Assembly: GCA_023430825.1 (NCBI GenBank)
Contig: JAEYYL010000238.1
Coordinates: forward strand, 1-13,980
Source: Verrucomicrobiota bacterium
Lineage (GTDB): Bacteria; Verrucomicrobiota; Verrucomicrobiia; Opitutales; Opitutaceae
Direction of reading: 5' to 3'
DNA: 13,980 bases
Shown here piece after piece: positions 6,092-13,980 of this stretch. Positions within the stretch are counted from its first letter, which is position 1. The number at the start of each line of letters is the position of its first letter. Below the pieces are notes generated by a model. That model saw only the letters and a program-made list of their open reading frames with translations. It had not been told where the DNA came from and made no database searches. The position numbers and the translations under genes are program-made.

Positions 6092-6529
6092 ATGAACCAC
6101 ACCCCCATTTATGTCTCCCGCGACGACTACAGCCGGTTGCGATTGCTCCTGGCCACCGCGCTTTACTCGGATGCCAGTCGCGCCCTCCGGAAACTGAGCG
6201 ACGAGCTCGACCGGGCAGCCGTTGTCGATCCCGCCGAACTTCCGGCGGACGTCGTCACGATGAACACCACCGTGGAATTCGAGGACCTCGGAACGAGCGA
6301 AGTCGAAGCCTACACGATCACGTTCCCGGAAAACGCCGACGTCGCACTCGGACGCATCTCGATCCTCGCGCCCATTGGCACCGCCCTCCTCGGCTGCCGG
6401 GTGGGCGACATCGTGCAGTGGACCACGCCGGGCGGAATCCGCCGGCTCAAGGTTCGCGGGGTCACGGCGCCCGAGCCTCCGCTTGCCGCGTTTCTCCCTC
6501 TACCGGGCTTCGCCCTCGCGTCGCGGTAA
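6092..6529 (+). CDS. rnk: Rnk-type GreA/GreB family transcription regulator
   Basis: A 145-residue protein resembling Rnk (regulator of nucleoside diphosphate kinase), a short Gre-factor paralogue that binds RNA polymerase near the secondary channel. Residues about 1-45 form the short helical coiled-coil part (DDYSRLRLLL, ASRALRKLSDELDRA). The C-terminal FKBP-like Gre domain begins with DVVTMNTTVEFEDL at 53-66, as in Rnk. It includes SILAPIGTALLGCRVGD at 90-106 and the loop QWTTPGG at 109-115. Length is close to E. coli Rnk (136). The coiled coil is shorter than in GreA/GreB (about 160 residues), so transcript-cleavage activity is not expected. I chose the ATG at 6092 because the family fold begins there; upstream codons are not conserved-looking. 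No Shine-Dalgarno sequence is present. It precedes hss by 71 bases on the same strand, with a strong hairpin between. Confidence 0.82.
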   Translation: MNHTPIYVSRDDYSRLRLLLATALYSDASRALRKLSDELDRAAVVDPAELPADVVTMNTTVEFEDLGTSEVEAYTITFPENADVALGRISILAPIGTALLGCRVGDIVQWTTPGGIRRLKVRGVTAPEPPLAAFLPLPGFALASR

Positions 6530-6550
6530 CCGCCGCGTCGCTCGCGCCTC

Positions 6551-6575
6551 GCGCCGGCCGCCTCAGCGGCCGCGC
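6551..6575 (+). terminator. Strong hairpin between rnk and hss (terminator or attenuator)
   Basis: GCGCCGGCCGC (6551-6561) pairs with GCGGCCGCGC (6566-6575) around the loop CTCA. This makes ten base pairs with one bulged C. The sequence then runs CTCAACCTCAACCCG and TTTTG, ending 25 bases after the stem at the hss ATG. The T-run lies 15 bases past the stem, too far for a classic intrinsic terminator. It could partly separate hss from rnk transcription or shape hss translation. Confidence 0.4.
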
Positions 6576-6600
6576 CTCAACCTCAACCCGTTTTGTCCCC

Positions 6601-8046
6601 ATGGAATTCAATCGTCGCATCATCATGATCGGCCACGGCGTCGTCGCGCACGCGCTGCTGCCGATGATCGTCAAACATCTTAACGTGCCCTGCACAAAGA
6701 TCGTCGTGATCGATTTCGCCGATCGCACCGCGAGCTTGAAGCCATGGATCGACCGCGGGCTCCGCTTCTTCCCCGAGCGCGTGACACCGTTCAGCCTTGC
6801 CCGCCTGCTTTCCACCCATGCGCGCAGCGGCGACCTGATCATCGACCTCGCGTGGAGTGTCGACTTCTTCGACATCGTCCAATGGGCGCACGAGAACGAG
6901 GTGCTCTACGTCAACGCGTCGCTCGAATCGTGGGACCCCACGGCCGAGATGCATCGCAAACCCACCCTCGAGAAATCGCTGTATAGCCGCTACACGAAGC
7001 TGCTCCCCTTGATCGAGAAATGGCGCGGCGGCGCGACCGCGGTCGTCGACCATGGCTCGAACCCCGGGCTGGTCTCCCATTTCGCGAAAGCGGGCTTGCT
7101 CGATATCGGCACCGCCGTTCTGCGCGAGAATCAGCTCTCCGTCGCGCGCAAACGCCGCATCGAACGCCTCCTCGAAGCCGAGACGTTTCCCCAACTCGCC
7201 CGCGAACTCGGCGTGAAGGTCATCCATTGCAGCGAGCGGGACACCCAGTGCGCCGACCGGGCGAAATCGCCCGACGAGTTCGTCTCCACCTGGAGCCCCG
7301 AAGGCATGTGGGAGGAGTCGATCTCGCCCAGCGAACTCGGCTGGGGCACCCACGAGAAATGGATTCCACCGCTGGCGACGCAGCCCGCGACCGGTCCGCG
7401 CAACCAGATCGTGCTGCCCCGGATGGGCCTCAATACGTGGGTTCGCTCCTGGGTGCCGAACCAGGAGATCGTCGGCATGGCCGTCACCCACGGCGAATCG
7501 TTCGGCCTCTCCCATGCGCTCACGGTGCGCGAAAACGACCAGGTCGTTTACCGCCCCACCGTGCACTACGCTTACCAGCCGAGCAACGATTCACTGGTCT
7601 CCTTGCACGAGTTGCGTGCCCGCAACTACGAACTGCATCCGCGGACGCGCATCCTCACCGACGAAATCACAACCGGCGAGGACGCGGTCGGCGCCCTGAT
7701 CATGGGGCACCGCTTCCGCTCGTGGTGGACCGGCAGCACGCTCTCGATCGCGGAGGCGCGAAAGAAAATTTCCGGCGTGAACGCGACCGCCGTGCAGGTG
7801 GCGGCCGGCGTGCTCGCCGCAATCACCTGGGCCCTCCGCCATCCGCGGCAAGGCCTCTGCCTCCCCGAAGATCTGCCCCATCGCGAAATCCTGGACGTCG
7901 CCCGCCCTTACCTCGGCACGTTGTCGTCGGCGCGCTCCGATTGGACGCCCCTGAATCACCATCGCGTTTACTTCGAAGAACGCGACGGGGCTCAGGTCGA
8001 CCGAACGGATCCCTGGCAGTTTCGAAACTTCGTCTTCCGTCCGTGA
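6601..8046 (+). CDS. hss: Homospermidine synthase
   Basis: A 481-residue NAD+-dependent enzyme that makes sym-homospermidine from putrescine (or putrescine plus spermidine), in the cytoplasm. The Rossmann nucleotide-binding start is RRIIMIGHGVVAHALLPMI at 5-23, followed by KIVVIDF at 33-39. The first domain continues with DLIIDLAWSVDFFDI at 78-92 and VLYVNASLESWDP at 101-113. Family-like blocks include VVDHGSNPGLVSHFAKAGL at 148-166, GMWEESISPSELGWGTHEKW at 235-254 and MGHRFRSWWTGSTL beginning in codon 370s, then a helical C-terminal region (GVNATAVQVAAGVLAAITW). Length agrees with the characterised Blastochloris viridis enzyme (about 477). This is the bacterial saccharopine-dehydrogenase-like type, not the deoxyhypusine-synthase-like plant type. 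No Shine-Dalgarno sequence precedes the ATG at 6601, but the Rossmann strand begins immediately after it. It is convergent with clpB, 69 bases away. Confidence 0.92.
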   Translation: MEFNRRIIMIGHGVVAHALLPMIVKHLNVPCTKIVVIDFADRTASLKPWIDRGLRFFPERVTPFSLARLLSTHARSGDLIIDLAWSVDFFDIVQWAHENEVLYVNASLESWDPTAEMHRKPTLEKSLYSRYTKLLPLIEKWRGGATAVVDHGSNPGLVSHFAKAGLLDIGTAVLRENQLSVARKRRIERLLEAETFPQLARELGVKVIHCSERDTQCADRAKSPDEFVSTWSPEGMWEESISPSELGWGTHEKWIPPLATQPATGPRNQIVLPRMGLNTWVRSWVPNQEIVGMAVTHGESFGLSHALTVRENDQVVYRPTVHYAYQPSNDSLVSLHELRARNYELHPRTRILTDEITTGEDAVGALIMGHRFRSWWTGSTLSIAEARKKISGVNATAVQVAAGVLAAITWALRHPRQGLCLPEDLPHREILDVARPYLGTLSSARSDWTPLNHHRVYFEERDGAQVDRTDPWQFRNFVFRP

Positions 8047-8084
8047 GCTCGAGCCCACCGCGCCCCTCAATCCGATCCGCCCCA

Positions 8085-8107
8085 CCGCCCGCATCGATCG
8101 AGGGCGG
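8085..8107. terminator. Candidate bidirectional terminator between hss and clpB
   Basis: CCGCCC (8085-8090) pairs with GGGCGG (8102-8107) around an 11-base loop that contains CGATCG. It lies in the short gap between two convergent genes. No T-run flanks it, so the role is inferred from position and symmetry. Confidence 0.35.
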
Positions 8108-8115
8108 CGGGAGCG

Positions 8116-10728
<2,613 letters not shown>

Positions 10729-10809
10729 GATGTCAACGTGTTCGCAGAATCCACGCCAGCAACTCGGCGGCGCCGCTCCGTCGAGCGGTGGCGGAGGGCC
10801 GCGCCAGCG

Positions 10810-10832
10810 GCGGGCCAAACTGTTTCGCCCGC
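10810..10832. repeat. Hairpin in the clpB leader region
   Basis: GCGGGC (10810-10815) pairs with GCCCGC (10827-10832) around an 11-base loop. A weaker TGCGC/GCGCA pair follows at about 10841-10862. These lie 80-130 bases upstream of the clpB start on the minus strand, so they could form in the clpB 5' leader if transcription starts beyond them. No regulator site is recognisable. Confidence 0.3.
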
Positions 10833-10882
10833 TGACCCGATGCGCGCCAAATTGTCGGCGCACACGGTCGTTCGGACTTGGA

Positions 10883-10960
10883 GGTAGGAGCCTGCTTGCA
10901 GGCGATCCAACGCATCGCCCGGGTTCGTCGCGCGCAATCGCCTGCAAGCAGGCTCCTACC
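10883..10960. repeat. REPIN-like element: paired inverted REP sequences
   Basis: Two 24-base arms, 10883-10906 and 10937-10960, are perfect reverse complements separated by a 30-base loop. Each arm carries its own small palindrome (GCCTGCTTGCAGGC at 10890-10903 and GCCTGCAAGCAGGC at 10940-10953) next to a GTAGGAG head. This architecture matches REP doublets (REPINs/BIMEs), which in other bacteria are dispersed by a RAYT (TnpA-REP) transposase acting in trans. It lies 30 bases beyond the korB stop and about 155 bases upstream of the clpB start. The transcript would fold into a stable 24-bp stem at the korB 3' end, which could protect the mRNA or end transcription before clpB. Confidence 0.8.
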
Positions 10961-10990
10961 CTCGGCCCCGCCACGCAGCCTACACAGCGC

Positions 10991-11947
10991 TCACCGCAGC
11001 TTCGCGAACGCCCCCTGCAACAGCGCAAGGTCCGACGCACCCTTCGTCCGCTCCTTCGCCTTCGCGATCAGGCCGGCCTCGAGCTGGTTTTTCGTCGGCC
11101 GCTTCGTCTCGTAAAACACGCCGAACGATCCCGGCCAGGGCTCGCTCGCAAGTTTGAACGCCGCCAGTTCGTCGCTCGGGTCGTGCCGCAACGCATCCTC
11201 CGGCGTGCCGTCGTTTTTCTTTTCCTCGATGAGCTTGAACGCGCCGCCCTTCCGCGGATTGCCCGCGTCGAACGCGCCGGGATAAAATTCCACGCACTCC
11301 GACAGAATTTCCACGACCGAAAAACCCGGATGCTTGGCCGCCCGCAGCATCATCTCCGTCATGTGGTTCACCTGCGTCGCATGGCTGCGCGCGACAAACG
11401 TCGCCCCGCTGTTGAGCAGCGTGCGCATCGGATTGATCGGCTGGTCGAACGCGCCGGTCGGGTCGGTCTTCGATTTGAAACCGAGCGGGGAGGTCGGCGA
11501 CGTCTGCTTCTTCGTCAGGCCATAGACGAAATTATCCATGATGACGTAGGTGAGGTTCACGTTTTTGCGCGCCGTGTGCACGAGGTGATTGCCGCCAATG
11601 GAAAACCCGTCGCCGTCGCCGCCGAACGCGAACACGTGCAGCTCGTCGCTGCTCAAACTGATCCCCGCCGCAAACGGCAGCGAGCGGCCGTGCAGGTAGT
11701 GGCCGCCATGGGTGTTGACGAAATAAGGAAACCGCGACGAGCAGCCGATGCCCGCAAACGTGACGATCTTTTCGTGCGAATAGTTCAGCTTTTCGAGCAC
11801 GCGATAATACACGGCGAGCACGGCGAAATCGCCGCAACCCGGGCACCAGGTCGGGTGATCGGCAGTGAGCGCTTTCTTCGTGAGTGGAGGGTTTGCCACG
11901 GGCGCGACAGGCGCAGCGGCAGGGGCAGCGGGGGCGACGGAAGACAT
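10991..11947 (-). CDS. korB: 2-oxoacid:ferredoxin oxidoreductase, beta subunit
   Basis: A 318-residue thiamine-diphosphate-binding subunit of a CoA-dependent 2-oxoacid:ferredoxin oxidoreductase, most likely acting on 2-oxoglutarate. It carries the TPP motif GDGDG at 110-114 with Asn139 in MDNFVYGLTKKQTSPTS (137-153), where the conserved Thr, Gln and SPT of the family are intact. Cysteines suited to a [4Fe-4S] cluster are Cys35 and Cys38 (WCPGCGD), Cys69 (GIGCSSRFPYF) and Cys218 (SECVEFYP). Residues 4-20 form an Ala/Pro-rich tail before the conserved core. The ATG at 11947 lies 14 bases after the korA stop on the same strand, so the pair is an operon; no Shine-Dalgarno sequence is visible. Pyruvate or a branched-chain oxoacid as substrate cannot be excluded. 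A REPIN-like repeat follows the stop. Confidence 0.93.
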   Translation of the reverse strand: MSSVAPAAPAAAPVAPVANPPLTKKALTADHPTWCPGCGDFAVLAVYYRVLEKLNYSHEKIVTFAGIGCSSRFPYFVNTHGGHYLHGRSLPFAAGISLSSDELHVFAFGGDGDGFSIGGNHLVHTARKNVNLTYVIMDNFVYGLTKKQTSPTSPLGFKSKTDPTGAFDQPINPMRTLLNSGATFVARSHATQVNHMTEMMLRAAKHPGFSVVEILSECVEFYPGAFDAGNPRKGGAFKLIEEKKNDGTPEDALRHDPSDELAAFKLASEPWPGSFGVFYETKRPTKNQLEAGLIAKAKERTKGASDLALLQGAFAKLR

Positions 11948-11961
11948 GTTATAGAGAAGGT

Positions 11962-13869
11962 TTAGGATTGCGCGGGCGTGGCGGTGCGGAGTTCGGCGGG
12001 CAGCGACAGCGCACTGTGCAGCGCGGAGCCGAACGCCGGATCGAGCGCCTGACTCTCGAGATGGCGGGCGACCCCCGCCACGATCTCGCTCACCTTGAAC
12101 GTGAGCCCGTCGGTCTTCGTCACGCTGACGATCGCCGGATTCGCATAACGCGCACGCAGCATCATCGCGAGCTGGCCAAAACCGTAGAGGCCTTCGTCGT
12201 TGAGCTCGGCGACGACGACTTTGTGGAACAGCGCGAACGTCTCCTCGAGGCCCGGCGGCAGCGGATGAAGATGCCGCAGGTGCAGATGCGCGCCCTTGAT
12301 GCCCGCAGTGCGAATCCGGTTGAGCGCCTCGCGCCCCGGTCCCCAGCTCGAGCCCCACGTCACCAGCAGAAACTCGCCGGAATGATCGCCGGTCAGTTCC
12401 GGTGGCGGCAGCGAAGCGCCGAGCGCTTTGATTTTCTCGCGCCGCTTCGCCGTCATCTTCATGTGCAACGCGGGGCTGCCCGTCGGATGACCGAACTCGT
12501 CGTGCTCCAGCCCGGTGACGGTCGGATACTTGTTCGACTCGATCTTCGCTCCCGGCGGCGCATGCCGCGTGATGCGGTCGAGCGGATACGGTTTAAACTC
12601 CAACCCGCGCGGCGAGAGGTCCGGCTGCGGATCGACCATCAGGCTCGCCAGGTCTGGCTCGTCGAACGCTTCGATGCGCGACGAAAGCCCCTGGTCCGTG
12701 AGAATGAGCACCGGCGTGCTGTAATCGCGCGCGATGCGCGTCGCCTCGAGCGCGATGTAGAAGCAATCCTCGACGTTCTTCGGCGCCAGCACCACGCGCG
12801 GCGTGTCGCCATGGCTGCCGTAAATCGCCTGCATGAGATCGCTCTGCTCGACGTTTGTCGGCAGCCCGGTCGACGGTCCGCCACGCTGCACGTTGACCAC
12901 GATCAGCGGCATCTCCGCCATCACGGCCCAGCCGAGCGCTTCCATCTTCAACGACAACCCGGGGCCCGAACTGCCCGTGATCGCCAACCGGCCGGTGTAG
13001 GAAAAACCGAGCGCGGTCGAAACGGCGGCGATCTCATCCTCGCACTGCACGAACACGCCGCCGTATTTCGGTAGCTCGGTGCGCAGCATTTCCATGATCG
13101 AGGACCACGGCGTGATCGGATAACCCGCGCCATGCCGCACGCCGCCGGCGAGCAAGCCGTAGGTCAGCGCCATGTTGCCGTCCATCGTCACCTGGGGACG
13201 CCCCGACGCGGCCGCCTGCTCCGCGGCGTCGAAACGGTAAAAGAGGTCGCGCAGGTTGTTCTGCGGCCACGCATAGCCGGCGTCGAAGGCCAGCATCGCG
13301 TTGCGCACGACATCCTCGGCTTTGCCGCCGAAACGCTCCTTCACGAGCCCGGAGAGTTTCGCCACGTCGAGGTCGAAGATCCGCGCGATCAGTCCGAGCA
13401 CGAAGATGTTCTTGCCCTTGTCCTTCCCGGCGCCGCCGACGGATTCGACGGTGGCGGTCGTGATCGGCACCGCGACATACGCGAAGCTATGGTCGTCGGT
13501 GTTGGGCTTAACGTGGTCGCTGTCGTAAACCAGCACGCCACCCGGCCGCAGCGAGCCGATATGCGCTTCGTAGCTATGCTGATAGAAAGCCACGAGCATG
13601 TCGGCGCGGTCGCCTGACGACAGGATATCGCCCGTGCCCATGCGCACCTGGAAGATCGACGGCCCGCCCGAGATGGTGGACGGGATCGTCATGTAGGTCA
13701 TGACGTCCTGGTCGCTGCGCCCGGCGAGCCGGGCGAGAAATCCCCCGATGGTCTGGATGCCATCCTGCGAATTGCCGGCGAGGCGGATGACGACGTCTTT
13801 GAGCGAGCGGGGGGCGCCGTTGATCGGAGCGGCGGCGCCCTGCGTTTCAGGGGAATTGGGGCTGACCAT
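11962..13869 (-). CDS. korA: 2-oxoacid:ferredoxin oxidoreductase, fused gamma-alpha subunit
   Basis: A 635-residue partner of KorB. The complex converts a 2-oxoacid (probably 2-oxoglutarate) and CoA to the acyl-CoA (succinyl-CoA) and CO2, reducing ferredoxin; the reaction can run in reverse for CO2 fixation in some organisms. The gamma domain comes first, about 24-215, with VIRLAGNSQDGIQTIGGFLA (27-46) and SDHVKPN (117-123). The alpha domain follows with GAGYPITPWSSIME at 247-260, QCEDEIAAVSTALGFSYTG at 275-293, ITGSSGPGLSLKMEALGWA at 297-315 and VVNVQRGGPSTGLPT at 324-338. A C-terminal transketolase-like domain (FLLVTWGSSWGPGREAL) ends the protein. The gamma-alpha order and length are typical of two-gene enzymes. 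No delta (ferredoxin-like) subunit gene is in the window. The ATG at 13869 has no Shine-Dalgarno sequence. It is first in the korA-korB operon. Confidence 0.95.
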   Translation of the reverse strand: MVSPNSPETQGAAAPINGAPRSLKDVVIRLAGNSQDGIQTIGGFLARLAGRSDQDVMTYMTIPSTISGGPSIFQVRMGTGDILSSGDRADMLVAFYQHSYEAHIGSLRPGGVLVYDSDHVKPNTDDHSFAYVAVPITTATVESVGGAGKDKGKNIFVLGLIARIFDLDVAKLSGLVKERFGGKAEDVVRNAMLAFDAGYAWPQNNLRDLFYRFDAAEQAAASGRPQVTMDGNMALTYGLLAGGVRHGAGYPITPWSSIMEMLRTELPKYGGVFVQCEDEIAAVSTALGFSYTGRLAITGSSGPGLSLKMEALGWAVMAEMPLIVVNVQRGGPSTGLPTNVEQSDLMQAIYGSHGDTPRVVLAPKNVEDCFYIALEATRIARDYSTPVLILTDQGLSSRIEAFDEPDLASLMVDPQPDLSPRGLEFKPYPLDRITRHAPPGAKIESNKYPTVTGLEHDEFGHPTGSPALHMKMTAKRREKIKALGASLPPPELTGDHSGEFLLVTWGSSWGPGREALNRIRTAGIKGAHLHLRHLHPLPPGLEETFALFHKVVVAELNDEGLYGFGQLAMMLRARYANPAIVSVTKTDGLTFKVSEIVAGVARHLESQALDPAFGSALHSALSLPAELRTATPAQS

Positions 13870-13980
13870 GAGAAAGGGAATCGTTGGGAGAACCCGGGGC
13901 GCCGTCGCCGGTGCGAACGTAGCAGCCGATGGGGTGCGGGCGAAGTTGGAGAGTCCCGCGGTTTTTGGCGAGGACTTAGG

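Noticed and set aside
5602..6108. 168-codon minus-strand frame in the fkbM-rnk spacer
   Set aside because: Its composition is Arg/Gly/Ala-rich without a motif, it runs into the rnk start, and the DNA is full of hairpins. I treat the region as non-coding.
10731..10736. TTGACA on the minus strand just before the clpB ATG, as a -35 box
   Set aside because: It ends two bases from the start codon, so any promoter using it would start transcription inside the gene.
10729..10882. CIRCE or sigma-32 heat-shock promoter upstream of clpB
   Set aside because: I looked for the TTAGCACTC/GAGTGCTAA pair and for CTTGAA with CCCCAT spacing and found neither.
10729..11040. Upstream extension of clpB by 104 codons
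   Set aside because: It translates the REPIN-like repeat and the 3' end of korB; MDFAKLTQMSRQA at 10728 is a typical ClpB start.
11884..13074. 396-codon plus-strand frame opposite korA
   Set aside because: It is antisense to conserved korA motifs, is Arg-rich and has no domain.

Overview
The window is high-GC DNA from a Gram-negative bacterium. It carries lipopolysaccharide (LPS) core genes, a Kdo kinase, a ClpB disaggregase, a bacterial-type homospermidine synthase and a two-subunit CoA- and ferredoxin-dependent 2-oxoacid oxidoreductase. This combination, the protein style and the near absence of Shine-Dalgarno sequences would fit Verrucomicrobiota, perhaps Opitutaceae. That placement is an inference from memory of such genomes, not from any search. 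No rRNA, tRNA, CRISPR array, prophage or intact transposon was seen.

Layout. Bases 1-363 are non-coding with a small fragment of a response-regulator receiver domain. Bases 364-5307 form a cell-envelope glycan region: a Kdo kinase (kdkA, +), a GT11 fucosyltransferase-like gene (-) inserted convergently to kdkA and divergently from the next gene, Kdo transferase (waaA/kdtA, +), a GT-A glycosyltransferase overlapping waaA by ATGA, and an FkbM methyltransferase. Bases 5308-6091 are a structured non-coding region with a widespread type of dispersed palindromic repeat, several GC-rich hairpins and one possible 45-codon ORF. Bases 6092-8046 hold a Rnk/GreA-type RNA polymerase regulator and homospermidine synthase, separated by a strong hairpin. 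On the minus strand follow clpB (8116-10728), a 78-bp REPIN-like inverted repeat (10883-10960) and the korB-korA pair (10991-13869). The last 111 bases are the korA upstream region.

How the genes work together. WaaA and KdkA act at the same point: WaaA puts Kdo on lipid A and KdkA phosphorylates Kdo. The GT11, GT-A and FkbM genes probably extend or decorate the core or a surface glycan. Homospermidine synthase makes a long-chain polyamine. KorAB links central 2-oxoacid metabolism to ferredoxin. ClpB is a stress chaperone with no evident functional tie to its neighbours.

No clearly new multi-gene system is visible. The points most worth checking are the REPIN next to korB, the dispersed repeat at 5442-5540, the small ORF with a hairpin at 5711-5874, the hairpin between rnk and hss, and the predicted single phosphorylated Kdo of the LPS core.
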